A model generated the notes under the pieces. That model searched no databases and was not told the origin of the DNA. It saw only the letters and a list, made by a program, of their open reading frames with translations. Source: an uncultured Eubacterium sp. (GTDB lineage: Bacteria; Bacillota; Clostridia; Peptostreptococcales; Anaerovoracaceae). From it: a DNA stretch of 61,118 nt. The stretch covers positions 1 through 61,118 of the forward strand of contig CALBGO010000085.1 in assembly GCA_937894585.1 (NCBI GenBank). Reading direction: 5' to 3'. Below are positions 1 through 9,029 of this stretch, in pieces; position 1 is the first letter of the stretch, and the number at the start of each line of letters is the position of its first letter. A program made the translations under genes and the position numbers.

Positions 1-82
1 ATATTGAATTTTCAAGGTGCGATGCCCATTTTGGGTATGGGAAGTCTTAGTTATTTATATTTATAACTGAGGAGGAAATGAC

Positions 83-1375
83 ATGAGCAAAGCAAAATCT
101 ACTGTAGCTCTTGCAAAAGGCGATGATATTCAGGCTAATGTGACCAGAGTCTTCGACCTGATGGGCGGCGTACAGAATGTAATCCGCAAGGGAACTACTG
201 TTGTACTGAAACCGAATGCGGGACATGCAGAACCCCCTGAAACTTCTGTCTGCACCAACCCTGAGGTTGTCCGCGCAGTAATCAGAGAAGTGAAGAAGGC
301 AGAACCGAAAAAAATTATTGTAGCCGAAGCTGCGGCAATCGGCTGCGATACAATGGAATGTTTCAAGGTAAGCGGCATTCAGGCAGTAGCGGAAGAAGAA
401 GGTGTGGAGCTTGCGGATATCAAGCGTGACAAGGATCTGGTAAAGGTTGCGGTGCGTGGATTCCGTTCCAATATCGACTCTGTAAAGCTGCCGAGATTCT
501 TACTGGAAGCTGACCATTTGATTAACCTGCCGATTCTGAAAGCACACGCATCCATGGTATTTTCCGGTGCGCTGAAGAATATCAAAGGTGTAGTACAGGA
601 TAAAGTACATATGGATATGCATAAACAGAATCTGACTATGGCTATGATGGATGTATGGTCTGTATGTCGTGCGGACATCAATATTATGGATGCACACAGA
701 GCAGCATCCGGATACAGCCCGCATATGCCGGTTCCGATTGATACCCATATGATTTTAGGTTCCAAAGACCCTGTTGCAATCGACAGAGTTGCCTGCGAAG
801 TAACCGGTATCGACACTTCCGCTGTAGACTACTTCAAAGTTGCGGAAGAAACAGGTCTCGGCAATTATGATATGGATCAGATTGAAGTAGTAGGCGAAAA
901 AATCGAAGACTGCTTCTATAAAATGTGGATTCCTTATATCGGAGATATGAGCACAAGATGGCCGGAATACGATGTAAGATGTAAAGGCGGATGCTCCAGC
1001 TGTCAGGCCCTTCTTGCCATCAACATGGAAGAGCTGAAGGCAGTCGGCGCTTATGATGAAAACGCAGGTATGACTGTTGTAATCGGTGGACTTAATGAAA
1101 TTCCTGAAGATATTCCGGATGAAAAAATCGTGCTTCACGGCAACTGTACAAAGAAATATCTGAAACAGCATCCGGGCGCTTATCATATTCTGGGATGCCC
1201 TCCGAATGAACCGGCTCTGTATCTGACAATCCAGAGACATGAGACAATAGACGGAACAGGCGATCAGGAAGATGAAATCATCCGTCCGTGCATGGCAAGA
1301 GACGCCCAGGTATGGAAAGATTATGTATTTAAGAAATTTGAAGAATACAAGAAGGAAAATACGGAGGTAAAATAA
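83..1375 (+). CDS. DUF362 domain protein with C-terminal cysteine cluster
   Basis: A 430-residue protein of the DUF362 family, whose biochemical role is not settled; members are often linked to iron-sulfur or redox chemistry. The N-terminal two thirds have the family's VVLKPN and INLPILKAH-type segments. The C-terminal part has a cysteine cluster, C300-x3-C304-x2-C307, plus C355 and C372, which could hold a metal or Fe-S centre (inference). The start has a good AGGAGG-type ribosome site at 70-76. There is no signal peptide or membrane segment, so it is probably cytoplasmic. The stop overlaps the next start by one base, so the two are translationally coupled. The promoter probably lies upstream of the window. 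Confidence 0.85.
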   Translation: MSKAKSTVALAKGDDIQANVTRVFDLMGGVQNVIRKGTTVVLKPNAGHAEPPETSVCTNPEVVRAVIREVKKAEPKKIIVAEAAAIGCDTMECFKVSGIQAVAEEEGVELADIKRDKDLVKVAVRGFRSNIDSVKLPRFLLEADHLINLPILKAHASMVFSGALKNIKGVVQDKVHMDMHKQNLTMAMMDVWSVCRADINIMDAHRAASGYSPHMPVPIDTHMILGSKDPVAIDRVACEVTGIDTSAVDYFKVAEETGLGNYDMDQIEVVGEKIEDCFYKMWIPYIGDMSTRWPEYDVRCKGGCSSCQALLAINMEELKAVGAYDENAGMTVVIGGLNEIPEDIPDEKIVLHGNCTKKYLKQHPGAYHILGCPPNEPALYLTIQRHETIDGTGDQEDEIIRPCMARDAQVWKDYVFKKFEEYKKENTEVK

Positions 1376-1641
1376 TGGAAGGCTATATCAGCATCAAAGC
1401 GGGAAAAGAGTTCTGGGATTTACTGGATATGATTTTTACTGATGAGTTTATGCAGAAACATACCAACTTCGAGAGCTTTGAGTATTTCCGTTACTCCAGC
1501 GCCGTCATGGTAAACTGGGGCGGTGCGTTTATGGTCTATCAGGAAACCGTATTTGATAATTTTGTTGTTGAGAGTACTGAATTTGAAAGCTGGGCACAGA
1601 TGGTGACAGCCGCAGCGGATGAAAGATTCAATGCCGCATAA
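1375..1641 (+). CDS. Small acidic protein coupled to the DUF362 gene
   Basis: An 88-residue protein that I do not recognise. It is acidic and aromatic-rich, with no cysteines, no membrane segment and no signal peptide. Its start codon shares one base (TAATG) with the DUF362 stop, and its GGAGG ribosome site lies inside the end of that gene, so the two proteins are likely made together and may form a complex. The MFS carrier starts 30 bases downstream, which suggests one transcript. Function unknown; the reading frame itself is well supported by coupling and spacing. Confidence 0.7.
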   Translation: MEGYISIKAGKEFWDLLDMIFTDEFMQKHTNFESFEYFRYSSAVMVNWGGAFMVYQETVFDNFVVESTEFESWAQMVTAAADERFNAA

Positions 1642-1671
1642 TACATAAGATATTTAACAGGAGAAAGAAAT

Positions 1672-3006
1672 ATGGCAGATAATAAAAAACTGCAGTCCGA
1701 AAATACCAAATCAAACTTTGGTAAAGGCTGGCTGATTATTTTCTACAGTATGATTATGTTCTGGTTCCTCATCGGATTTTCCATCGACGGACAGAATATT
1801 GTAATTGATGTATTTGCAGGTGCCAACTGGGAAAAACTAGGTTTTGCGGATCAGACTGCACTTCACGCAAAGCTGTTGGAACTTGCAATGTGGGCAGGTT
1901 TTATCGGCGTAATTGCTTACTTCATTATCGGTAAAATCTGTACCAAAATCGGCGGAAGAATGACTTCCTCCGTTTTCCTGGTGCTGGCAGGCGCCGCTTA
2001 TATTTATTACGGAAGCGCGGACAGCATTTTAAGCTACTTTATCGGTCTGACGCTGGTAACAATTTTCATTAACGGAGCAGCTTATATCGGCGGTGGAAAT
2101 CTGGTAACACAGTGGTTCCCTAAGAAAAAAGGTCTGGCAAACGGTTATACTACGATGGGACACAATCTGGGTTCTGCACTCTATGTTCCCCTCATTGCAG
2201 CTTTAATCGGCGCAATGGGTATGGCAAAGGGCATGATGGTAACCGGTATTGCAGCAATCGTAATCGGTGTTCTGGCATACTTTGTTGTCAGAAATACACC
2301 ACAGGAGCTGGGAATCTATCCGGATAATGTAAGCAAAGAAGTTTATGAAAGAGAATATGCAGATGCAGGCGAAGGTGCAGCAAACCGCTGGACTGTCGCC
2401 AAGCTTTTAAAGACAAAAGAAATGTGGCTGGTCGCATTTATTGTAGGTATTAATCAGCTGGTAACGACAGGTGTGATGAGCCAGATGGTTCCGAGAAATA
2501 TGGAATTCGGATTTTCACAGGCGGAAGCTGTGTCTCTGATGACAGTCTGCGCAATCGTAGGTCTTGCAGGTTCCTTCGGTTTCGGTTTTATCGACCAGAA
2601 GCTAGGCGTAAAGACTGCGATCAAAGGTTATCTGGTATGGTATGCAGCTGCACTTTTAATTAATGTTGTGATGAATAATGCAATTGGCGGATATATCTGT
2701 GTAGCAATGGTAGGAATCGCAATCGGTGCAGCAGCAAACTTTATGACTTCACTTCCGGCATCTGTATTCGGCAGACATAATTTCGATTTGGTGTATTCCA
2801 TTTATTTTCCAATTATGGAAATCGTGCTGATGCTGAACTATATTGTAAATGCAAAAGCACTGGAACTGACCGGAAGTTTAAGGGGCGCATACATTGTATT
2901 TGTTGTGCTGCTGGCAGTAAATTTTGTACTGATCAGTGTACTGGATACTAGAAAGTACAATTTGGATTATAAAAAAGAAGAACAGGTTCTGAAACAGAAC
3001 GCTTAA
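1672..3006 (+). CDS. MFS transporter, oxalate/formate antiporter (OFA) type
   Basis: A 444-residue, 12-helix major facilitator protein. The cytoplasmic loop after helix 2 (KICTKIGGRMTSS) and the segment VTQWFPKKKGLANG after helix 4 are typical of the OxlT/OFA branch, which moves small mono- and dicarboxylates. Length is normal for the family. It has a GGAG ribosome site at about 1660. It follows the DUF362 and 88-residue genes closely and precedes the thiolase, so it probably imports or exchanges an acid used by this cluster. The substrate cannot be told from sequence. Confidence 0.85.
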   Translation: MADNKKLQSENTKSNFGKGWLIIFYSMIMFWFLIGFSIDGQNIVIDVFAGANWEKLGFADQTALHAKLLELAMWAGFIGVIAYFIIGKICTKIGGRMTSSVFLVLAGAAYIYYGSADSILSYFIGLTLVTIFINGAAYIGGGNLVTQWFPKKKGLANGYTTMGHNLGSALYVPLIAALIGAMGMAKGMMVTGIAAIVIGVLAYFVVRNTPQELGIYPDNVSKEVYEREYADAGEGAANRWTVAKLLKTKEMWLVAFIVGINQLVTTGVMSQMVPRNMEFGFSQAEAVSLMTVCAIVGLAGSFGFGFIDQKLGVKTAIKGYLVWYAAALLINVVMNNAIGGYICVAMVGIAIGAAANFMTSLPASVFGRHNFDLVYSIYFPIMEIVLMLNYIVNAKALELTGSLRGAYIVFVVLLAVNFVLISVLDTRKYNLDYKKEEQVLKQNA

Positions 3007-3015
3007 TTTTGCAAC

Positions 3016-3048
3016 AAAGGGCTGCTTCAGCAAAAGAGGCGGTCCTTT
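3016..3048 (+). terminator. Weak stem-loop after the MFS gene
   Basis: A nine-base stem with two G-T pairs (3017-3025 with 3039-3047) lies 11 bases after the MFS stop and ends in a short T run. It may be a partial terminator or processing hairpin between the transporter and the thiolase gene. Confidence 0.35.
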
Positions 3049-3156
3049 TGATTATTCTGAAGGAAATATTAAAAAAGTTTCAGTTATACCGGAAAAGTCG
3101 GCCCTTCGAAAGAGCAGACGGAACCGGGTTTTCAGAAAAAAGAAAGAGGTTAAACT

Positions 3157-4335
3157 ATGAGAGATGTATGTATTGTATCTGCCTGCAGAACACCGATAGG
3201 CACTTTGGGCGGACAGTTCAAAACTTTGACTTCACTGGACTTATCTGTTCCGGTGATGCAGAATCTGGTAGAAAGAGCAGGTATGGACCCGGCGCTGATT
3301 GAAGATGTGATCTGGGGATGTAATTATCAGAGAACTTATAAAGAAAACAACCTGGCAAGAGTAGCAGCCGTTAAGGCAGGTCTTCCGGTAACCGTACCGG
3401 GAATTACCATTCACAGAAACTGCACTTCCTCTATGTCATCTATACAGATGGGGTATTATCAGATTAAAGCAGGAGAAGCAGACTGCATTATGGCAGGCGG
3501 TGCGGACAGTATGAGCACTGCGCCTCATATGGTGTTCAACGCCCGTTTCGGTCAGAAGTACGGACATATGGAAATGAGAGATTCTATGTGGGATTCCTTG
3601 ACCAACTTAGGCGTAGGACCGGCTATGGGTATCACTGCTGAAAATGTTGCGGATGAATACAATGTGACCAGAGAAGAAATGGATGCTTACGCTCTTCGTT
3701 CTCAGCAGAGAGCAGTGGCTGCCATCGATGCCGGCAAATTTAAAGATGAAATTATTCCGATTACTGTAAAGAGCAGGAAAGGTGAGACTGTTATAGACAC
3801 GGATGAATATCCGCGCAGAGACGCAAGTCTTGAAAAACTGGCAAAACTGAAGCCGACATTCAAGGAAGACGGCAGAGTGACTGCGGGAAATGCTTCCGGT
3901 ATGAACGACGCGGCTTCCGGTGTAATACTGATGGCGGAAGAAAAGGCGGAAGAACTGGGTATTCCTGTTTTGGCGCGTATTAAATCCGTTGCGACTACCG
4001 GTGTCCGTCCGGAAGTTATGGGTATCGGACCAATCAGTTCTTCGCAGAAAGCGCTGGAAAAGGCGGGGCTTACCATTGAAGACATCGATCTTTTCGAAAT
4101 CAACGAGGCTTTCGCTTCTCAGTGCATTGCATGTGCGAAAACTTTGGGTATCGACGAAGATAAACTCAATGTGAACGGAAGCGGTATTTCTTTGGGTCAT
4201 CCTGTAGGCGCAACCGGTTCCCGCCTTGTAATCACTTTGATGTATGAGCTTATGAAGCGTGGCGGAAAGTACGGCCTTGCCAGCCTTTGTGCAGGCGGCG
4301 GTATGGGTACAGCAGTAATTATTGAAATGGCGTAG
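3157..4335 (+). CDS. thlA: Acetyl-CoA acetyltransferase (thiolase)
   Basis: A 392-residue thiolase II that interconverts two acetyl-CoA and acetoacetyl-CoA. The catalytic set falls at the positions known from the Zoogloea enzyme: nucleophile C89 (in NCTSSMSS), H348 (in LGHPVGATGSR) and C378 (in SLCAGGGMG). The EINEAFASQ motif is also present. The start has an AAGAGG ribosome site about 10 bases upstream. Neighbouring BKACE would release acetoacetate, so this enzyme plausibly handles the acetoacetyl-CoA formed from it, although no CoA-transferase is visible in the window. It ends at a strong bidirectional terminator facing the sigma-54 activator. Confidence 0.95.
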   Translation: MRDVCIVSACRTPIGTLGGQFKTLTSLDLSVPVMQNLVERAGMDPALIEDVIWGCNYQRTYKENNLARVAAVKAGLPVTVPGITIHRNCTSSMSSIQMGYYQIKAGEADCIMAGGADSMSTAPHMVFNARFGQKYGHMEMRDSMWDSLTNLGVGPAMGITAENVADEYNVTREEMDAYALRSQQRAVAAIDAGKFKDEIIPITVKSRKGETVIDTDEYPRRDASLEKLAKLKPTFKEDGRVTAGNASGMNDAASGVILMAEEKAEELGIPVLARIKSVATTGVRPEVMGIGPISSSQKALEKAGLTIEDIDLFEINEAFASQCIACAKTLGIDEDKLNVNGSGISLGHPVGATGSRLVITLMYELMKRGGKYGLASLCAGGGMGTAVIIEMA

Positions 4336-4421
4336 AGGATGCGGCGGCAAAACGCTGTATCAGGCTGTTTTACAAGTTGTGCGGACGGAAAAAATATCTG
4401 ATGATAAAATCCTTTGCTTAA

Positions 4422-4474
4422 AAAGAGCCGGGAACCTTTGACGGATTATGGCCGTTAAAGGTTCCCGGCTCTTT
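4422..4474. terminator. Strong bidirectional terminator between convergent genes
   Basis: A 23-base stem with a single G-T pair (4422-4444 with 4452-4474) around a 7-base loop, with A and T runs on the two sides. It lies between the thiolase (plus) and the sigma-54 activator (minus) and can end transcripts from both. Confidence 0.9.
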
Positions 4475-4517
4475 CAGCAAGCTTTTCCGGGTGCATTGTA
4501 TTTCCTTGCCGCGGTGC

Positions 4518-6056
4518 TTATCTGCTGCCGTGATAATTGATTCCGTACTGTTTGATTTTTCGGGAAATCGTGGAAGCGTTAACTCCTAATTTCGCGCCTG
4601 CTTCTCTCAGGTTCTTTGACTCTTTCAGGACAGATTCGATCAGATTTTTTTCGTAATTTTCCACAGACTGATTGAGGCTTCCGGCGGAAGAAGATATTTC
4701 GTCTCCCAGAGAAATATCCAGAAGTCCTCTGAGCATTTCGTCGGCAATCTCTTTGGTTCCGGAGGCGCAGATTGTCAGATACTCGATTACATTCTCAAGC
4801 TCCCTGATATTGCCGGGCCAGGAATACTGCTTCATAATCGCAAGCTGATCTTCAGTAAGCTCAAAGGCGCGGCCGTGCTTTTTCGTGTAATAATCCACAA
4901 AGTGTCTGCACAGTTCGTCAAGATCGTTAAGCCGCTCTCTGAGAGGCGGAATATTGATCGGAATTACATTGAGCCTGTAGTAAAGGTCCTGCCGGAACAG
5001 ACCTTGGGAAATCTTTTCTTTGAGATCGGAGTTGGTAGCCGCAATAAAGCGGATGTCCAGACTGATCGGTTTGGTGCCGCCAACCCGGGTAATTTCCTTG
5101 CTTTGAATGGCGCGAAGCAGCTTGACCTGCAGATCCATCGGCATATCGCCGATTTCATCAAGGAGCAGGGTGCCGTGATTGGCAAGCTCAAAGAGTCCCT
5201 GCTTTCCGGAAGCATTGGCGCCTGAAAAAGCACCTTTTTCGTAGCCGAAAAGTTCTGATTCCAGAAGATTTGCCGGAATGGAAGCACAGTTTACTTTAAT
5301 AAAGGTCTTATCGTTTCTTTCGCTGAGACGGTAGATTTCGTCGGCAACCACTTCTTTTCCGACGCCGGATTCACCGGTAATCAGTACGGTAGCATCTGTA
5401 GGCGCTGCCATCTGAATCGTTTTCCAGACTTTCTGAAGAGAGTAGGAAGAGCCGACCAGCCGGCTTGACCGAGAATTCTGATTCTGAGCGTTTTGGAGAA
5501 TCCGAACATTTTCTCTGCTTTTATCCAGTCTGTTTGCTTCTTTTAAGAACTTTCCAAAGTCCTCATGAAGCGCCTGCAGTGTCAGGATCGGACGGCTGTT
5601 GACGACGACCTGATGCAGATCTCCGTTTTGATCGAAAATAGGAACGCCAATGGCATAACCTACACTGGGAGGATTGGTTTTGTGTACTGTAGACAGGCGA
5701 AACCGTTTTTCTCCGGAACGAATGACATCCATAACGGCGCCTCCTGTAAAGAGTTTTCCTTCGGAAACAATATCCTCAACGCTTTTTCCGATGACTTCTT
5801 CGGGAAGAATTTCCGTATTTCGCCGGTGAGCCGGATTAACATAGAGGCATACGCCGTTTTTATCGGTAATAAAAATACTGTCGTCGAGAGAATCCACAAC
5901 GATTTTGAAGTCAATGCCCTGATCGAGAAAAACCTGAAGGTCGGTATCGATTTCCTGCAGAAACTTCAGCATTGCACCGCTGTCTTCATAAGATTTCCGA
6001 TCGATGGCATTTTGGATTTTTTCTTTTATATTCTGTATGGCTAAAGACTGATTCAT
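4518..6056 (-). CDS. PAS-domain sigma-54-dependent activator
   Basis: A 512-residue bacterial enhancer-binding protein. A PAS sensor covers about residues 50-120 (DSLDDSIFITDKNG). The AAA+ domain has Walker A GESGVGKE (228-235), sigma-54 contact loop GAFSGA (275-280, Ser for the usual Thr), Walker B LLDEIGDM and SWPGNIREL. A Fis-type helix-turn-helix ends the protein (about 470-510). I start at 6056 because AAGGAG sits eight bases upstream; a longer frame to 6107 adds only a tandem QEDNP repeat. It is divergent from larC1, and palindromes in the shared gap recur before two other sigma-54 promoters, so it is probably the regulon's activator. The PAS ligand is unknown. Confidence 0.93.
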   Translation of the reverse strand: MNQSLAIQNIKEKIQNAIDRKSYEDSGAMLKFLQEIDTDLQVFLDQGIDFKIVVDSLDDSIFITDKNGVCLYVNPAHRRNTEILPEEVIGKSVEDIVSEGKLFTGGAVMDVIRSGEKRFRLSTVHKTNPPSVGYAIGVPIFDQNGDLHQVVVNSRPILTLQALHEDFGKFLKEANRLDKSRENVRILQNAQNQNSRSSRLVGSSYSLQKVWKTIQMAAPTDATVLITGESGVGKEVVADEIYRLSERNDKTFIKVNCASIPANLLESELFGYEKGAFSGANASGKQGLFELANHGTLLLDEIGDMPMDLQVKLLRAIQSKEITRVGGTKPISLDIRFIAATNSDLKEKISQGLFRQDLYYRLNVIPINIPPLRERLNDLDELCRHFVDYYTKKHGRAFELTEDQLAIMKQYSWPGNIRELENVIEYLTICASGTKEIADEMLRGLLDISLGDEISSSAGSLNQSVENYEKNLIESVLKESKNLREAGAKLGVNASTISRKIKQYGINYHGSR

Positions 6057-6162
6057 ATTTCTTGTCTCCTTTTGCGGATTGTCTTCTTGCGGATTGTCTT
6101 CTTGCAAATATTGTTATAATGATAACAGTATATCAAAAAAAGGAGAACTTGAAAAGGAGTTT

Positions 6163-6198
6163 GTTGCCCGGCTGCAACGGGAAGTTGTCTTATGCAAC
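6163..6198. promoter_or_regulatory. Enhancer sites (UAS) for the sigma-54 activator, larC1 promoter
   Basis: A perfect palindrome GTTGC-N6-GCAAC (6163-6178), then a second imperfect copy (6184-6198, GTTG and GCAAC, spacer one base shorter) about two helical turns on. The first lies 63 bases before the -24 element. The same palindrome occurs before the TRAP and cyclase promoters, so it is the best candidate binding site for the divergent activator. Confidence 0.75.
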
Positions 6199-6240
6199 AG
6201 AATGACCGGAAGAAGTTCCCTGTTTTCAGCAGGTCTGAGA

Positions 6241-6256
6241 TGGCACAGTCTTTGCT
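6241..6256 (+). promoter_or_regulatory. Sigma-54 (-24/-12) promoter of larC1-BKACE
   Basis: TGGCAC, then TTGCT, with GG at 6242-6243 and GC at 6254-6255: exactly the GG-N10-GC spacing of sigma-54 promoters. It lies 31 bases before the larC1 start and downstream of the enhancer palindromes. Confidence 0.88.
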
Positions 6257-6286
6257 TAAATATAAATCGTGGAAGGCGGGTGTTTT

Positions 6287-7033
6287 ATGAGAACTTTATA
6301 TATAAATTGTAATTCAGGGGTCAGCGGTGATATGATGCTGGGCGCTTTTCTGAATCTTGGCGTACCGGAGAATTATCTGAAAGATAAACTGAAACGACTG
6401 AAACTGAATGAATTTTCTCTCGAAATCAGAGAAAAAGATGTAGAGGGAAGACAGGCCACCGATGTGGACGTGGTTTTAGACCGGCCGGAAAATCTCAGAA
6501 AGAATCCCTATTGGGGCAATTACAGAACTTATGGTGATATTTTGGAGATTTTAAATCGCAGCAGTTTGAGCACCAATGAAAAAGTACTGAGCCGCCGTAT
6601 TTTTGACATTAAGGCAAATGCGGAAGCGAAAGTTCACGGTGTTTGTCCGGAAGATGTAAAGTTCCATGAAGCAGGTGCGGTGGATTCTATTGTGGATATT
6701 ATCGGTACAGCCATCTGTTGTGAGTATATGAATGCGGACACTGTGGTTTCAAATCATGTGCCGACCGGTTACGGCAGTGTGGAATGTGCTTTTGGAACTC
6801 TTTCGGTTCCTGCGCCTGCGGTAAAGCAGATATTGGAAGATACGGAAATACCTCATTACCGCTCAGACATTCCCCACGAGGTTCTGACGCCGACCGGCGC
6901 ATCGATTATTGCTGGGATTACCGATGAATTCGGCTGGAAGGATATTGATAAAAAAATCATCGGCAGAGGATACGGAACGGGCAAACGAAAAACCGGTCTT
7001 CCTCCGCTGGAGCTGATATTATGTGAGGAGTGA
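6287..7033 (+). CDS. larC: LarC N-terminal domain protein (LarC1-like, stand-alone)
   Basis: A 248-residue protein matching the N-terminal domain of LarC, the nickel-inserting enzyme of nickel-pincer cofactor synthesis. Family motifs seen: CNSGVSGDMMLGA near the start, KFHEAGAVDSIVDIIGTA, and HEVLTPTGASI near the end. I start at ATG 6287, with GGAAGG upstream; a GTG at 6269 is unlikely. Full LarC has about 400 residues, and in Lactobacillus it is made from larC1 and larC2 by frameshifting. Here BKACE starts four bases after the stop, so no larC2 follows. No larA, larB or larE is in the window. It may serve another nickel enzyme or have a different role. Confidence 0.88.
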   Translation: MRTLYINCNSGVSGDMMLGAFLNLGVPENYLKDKLKRLKLNEFSLEIREKDVEGRQATDVDVVLDRPENLRKNPYWGNYRTYGDILEILNRSSLSTNEKVLSRRIFDIKANAEAKVHGVCPEDVKFHEAGAVDSIVDIIGTAICCEYMNADTVVSNHVPTGYGSVECAFGTLSVPAPAVKQILEDTEIPHYRSDIPHEVLTPTGASIIAGITDEFGWKDIDKKIIGRGYGTGKRKTGLPPLELILCEE

Positions 7034-7037
7034 TAAA

Positions 7038-7889
7038 ATGTTTGAAACAAGAAGATTAAACGACAAGAAAAAAGTGATTGTGACTGCGGCTTTGACAGGA
7101 GCTGTAACGACCAAGAAAGACAATCCGAATCTGCCGACTCAGCCTGCGGAAATTATAGAGTCTGCTTTGGCGTGTTATGAAGCGGGCGCTTCTGCGGTAC
7201 ATATTCATGTGAGAAATGAAGATGACAGTGCAAGTATGCGTTATGACCGCTTTGAAGAAATTGTAACCGGAATACGCAAAACCGGCTGCCCTGTGATTCT
7301 GAATCTGACTTCTTCCGGCGGCCAGGGTTTTTCCTGGGATGAAAGAATTAAGCCTTTTAAGGAATTGAAGCCGGAACTTGCATCTTTTGATGCGGGAACT
7401 ATGAATTGGCTTAACAGCGTTGTATTTATGAACGAGCCGGGATTTTTGGAGCAGTGCGGAAAAGAGATGATTGCGTCGGGTGTGAAACCTGAAATTGAGA
7501 TTTTTGATATGGGTATGCTTAATACAGCAAAATATTACCTTAAGACAGGTATTTTGCAAGCGCCTGCTCACTTCCAGCTTTGTCTGGGTGCGCCGGGCGG
7601 TATGGAAGCGACGACGGAAAATCTTCTGTATCTTGTAAATCACCTGCCGGAAGACTGCACGTGGAGTGCGTTCGGCATCGGAAAAGGCGCCAACGAAGTT
7701 ATGCTGGCTGCGCTTGCTCTCGGCGGAAATATCCGCGTGGGTCTTGAGGACAATGTTTATTATAACGCAGGTCATCTTGCAGAATCCAACGAACAGTTTA
7801 TCGGACGCATTAAGCGGATTGCCGAAGAAGTGGGAAGAACTGTGGCAACGCCTTCCGAAGCAAGAGAAATCCTCGGCATTTCCAAATAA
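7038..7889 (+). CDS. Beta-keto acid cleavage enzyme (BKACE, DUF849)
   Basis: A 283-residue TIM-barrel zinc enzyme of the BKACE (formerly DUF849) family. It condenses a beta-keto acid with acetyl-CoA to give acetoacetate plus a new acyl-CoA; the lysine-fermentation enzyme Kce is the founding member. The zinc histidines are H55 and H57 in HIHVRNED. The GLEDN segment near the C-terminus is also typical. Start ATG 7038 has GAGGAG nine bases upstream; an upstream GTG overlaps larC1 and is unlikely. It shares a transcript with larC1 under sigma-54 control. The dehydrogenase at 16842 could make its beta-keto substrate. Substrate class not assignable by eye. Confidence 0.92.
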   Translation: MFETRRLNDKKKVIVTAALTGAVTTKKDNPNLPTQPAEIIESALACYEAGASAVHIHVRNEDDSASMRYDRFEEIVTGIRKTGCPVILNLTSSGGQGFSWDERIKPFKELKPELASFDAGTMNWLNSVVFMNEPGFLEQCGKEMIASGVKPEIEIFDMGMLNTAKYYLKTGILQAPAHFQLCLGAPGGMEATTENLLYLVNHLPEDCTWSAFGIGKGANEVMLAALALGGNIRVGLEDNVYYNAGHLAESNEQFIGRIKRIAEEVGRTVATPSEAREILGISK

Positions 7890-7947
7890 GAATTTTAACT
7901 TTGGGCTTTTCAGATAATCCTTTTTTCTGATGAAATAAATAATAATC

Positions 7948-8003
7948 AAGAAAAGACTGCCCCATTAACGGTGAGCAACCGTTGGTGCGGGCAGTCTTTT
8001 CTT
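7948..8003 (+). terminator. Terminator after BKACE
   Basis: A 15-base outer stem (AAGAAAAGACTGCCC with its complement) encloses an inner AACGGT/ACCGTT hairpin. It closes the larC1-BKACE operon and separates it from the recombinase module. Confidence 0.85.
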
Positions 8004-8124
8004 ATAAACCGATACAGCTATTTGAGTGAAAATATGAAGACAAAACAACAGCTTCATAAATAGAAAAGTGATGTTTGGATAGAATACTCTGTGTTAGAAT
8101 TACAGTCGAACGAAAGGAAATTAT

Positions 8125-8151
8125 ATGCAGGAAAAGGATGGTAAGAAATGA
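8125..8151 (+). CDS. Eight-codon leader peptide coupled to the recombinase
   Basis: A mini-frame MQEKDGKK with its own AAAGGAA ribosome site. Its TGA stop overlaps the recombinase start as ATGA, an arrangement that couples translation. Whether the peptide itself matters is unknown. Confidence 0.4.
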   Translation: MQEKDGKK

Positions 8152-8996
8152 AAATTGAAAATGATCAGATTACAGAGTTTAAAAAATATCTTATCAGTGA
8201 AGAGAGAAGCGAAGGCACAATAGAAAAATATCTGCGCGATGTCAGAAAGTTTGCCGAGTGGCTGGAAACACAAGATTTGTTTTTCTCACTGTCGAAAGAA
8301 GCAGCTGCAGCGTGGAAACAGTCGCTTCTTGAACAGCATTACAAACCGGTGACTGTCAATTCCATGATTGCGGCATTAAACAGTTTTTTCAGATGTATCA
8401 ACAGAACTGAATGCATGGTCAGGTTTCTGAAAATCCAGAGACGGACCTTTAGAAAAGAAACTCGGGAGCTGACAAAAGAGGATTATATGAAACTCCTCAA
8501 AACGGCAGAAAAAACAGGGCGGATTCGTCTTGCGCTTCTGATGGAAACAATCTGCAGTACGGGAATCCGTGTTTCAGAAGTGAAATATGTGACAGTGGAA
8601 GCTGCAAGAGCGAAAAGAGCAGAGGTTTTTATGAAAGGAAAAATACGCATAATTCTGTTTTCATCCAGACTTTGCAGAAAGCTTCTGAAATATGCAGCAA
8701 GACGGGGGATTAGAACCGGGACCATTTTTGTCACCTCGGCAGGACGGCCTATAGGCAGAAAACAGATCTGGGCAGAAATGAAGACGCTGTGCAAGGCGGC
8801 AGAGGTAAATGAAGAACGAGTGTTTCCGCATAATCTCAGACATCTGTTTGCAAAGACTTTTTACCGGAGCTGCAGAGATCTTTCGAAACTTGCAGACCTT
8901 TTGGGACACAGCAGTATAGATACGACGAGAATTTATCTTCAGACGACAGAACAGGAGCAGGTCAGGGCGCTGGAACATCTGGGACTGGTAGTCTGA
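8148..8996 (+). CDS. Tyrosine recombinase (probable DNA invertase of the adjacent switch)
   Basis: A 282-residue tyrosine recombinase of XerC/D size. The N-terminal SAM-like core-binding domain covers about 1-95. Catalytic residues are R141 (in STGIRVSE), H228 and R231 (in PHNLRH), H254 (in LLGHSS) and nucleophile Y263. A lysine in the beta-hairpin MKGKIR fits the family. All are present, so it should be active. It stops 33 bases before a perfect 21-bp inverted repeat pair that encloses a promoter, so I infer that it inverts that segment, as RecV-type recombinases of C. difficile do elsewhere. An ordinary integrase of a lost element is the alternative. Confidence 0.92.
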   Translation: MKIENDQITEFKKYLISEERSEGTIEKYLRDVRKFAEWLETQDLFFSLSKEAAAAWKQSLLEQHYKPVTVNSMIAALNSFFRCINRTECMVRFLKIQRRTFRKETRELTKEDYMKLLKTAEKTGRIRLALLMETICSTGIRVSEVKYVTVEAARAKRAEVFMKGKIRIILFSSRLCRKLLKYAARRGIRTGTIFVTSAGRPIGRKQIWAEMKTLCKAAEVNEERVFPHNLRHLFAKTFYRSCRDLSKLADLLGHSSIDTTRIYLQTTEQEQVRALEHLGLVV

Positions 8997-9029
8997 CCGG
9001 CTAAATGAAATAAATAAAAAAAGCCGTAA

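Noticed and set aside
4518..6107. Longer start of the sigma-54 activator at 6107
   Set aside because: The extra 17 residues are a tandem QEDNP repeat without a ribosome site, whereas ATG 6056 has AAGGAG at good spacing.
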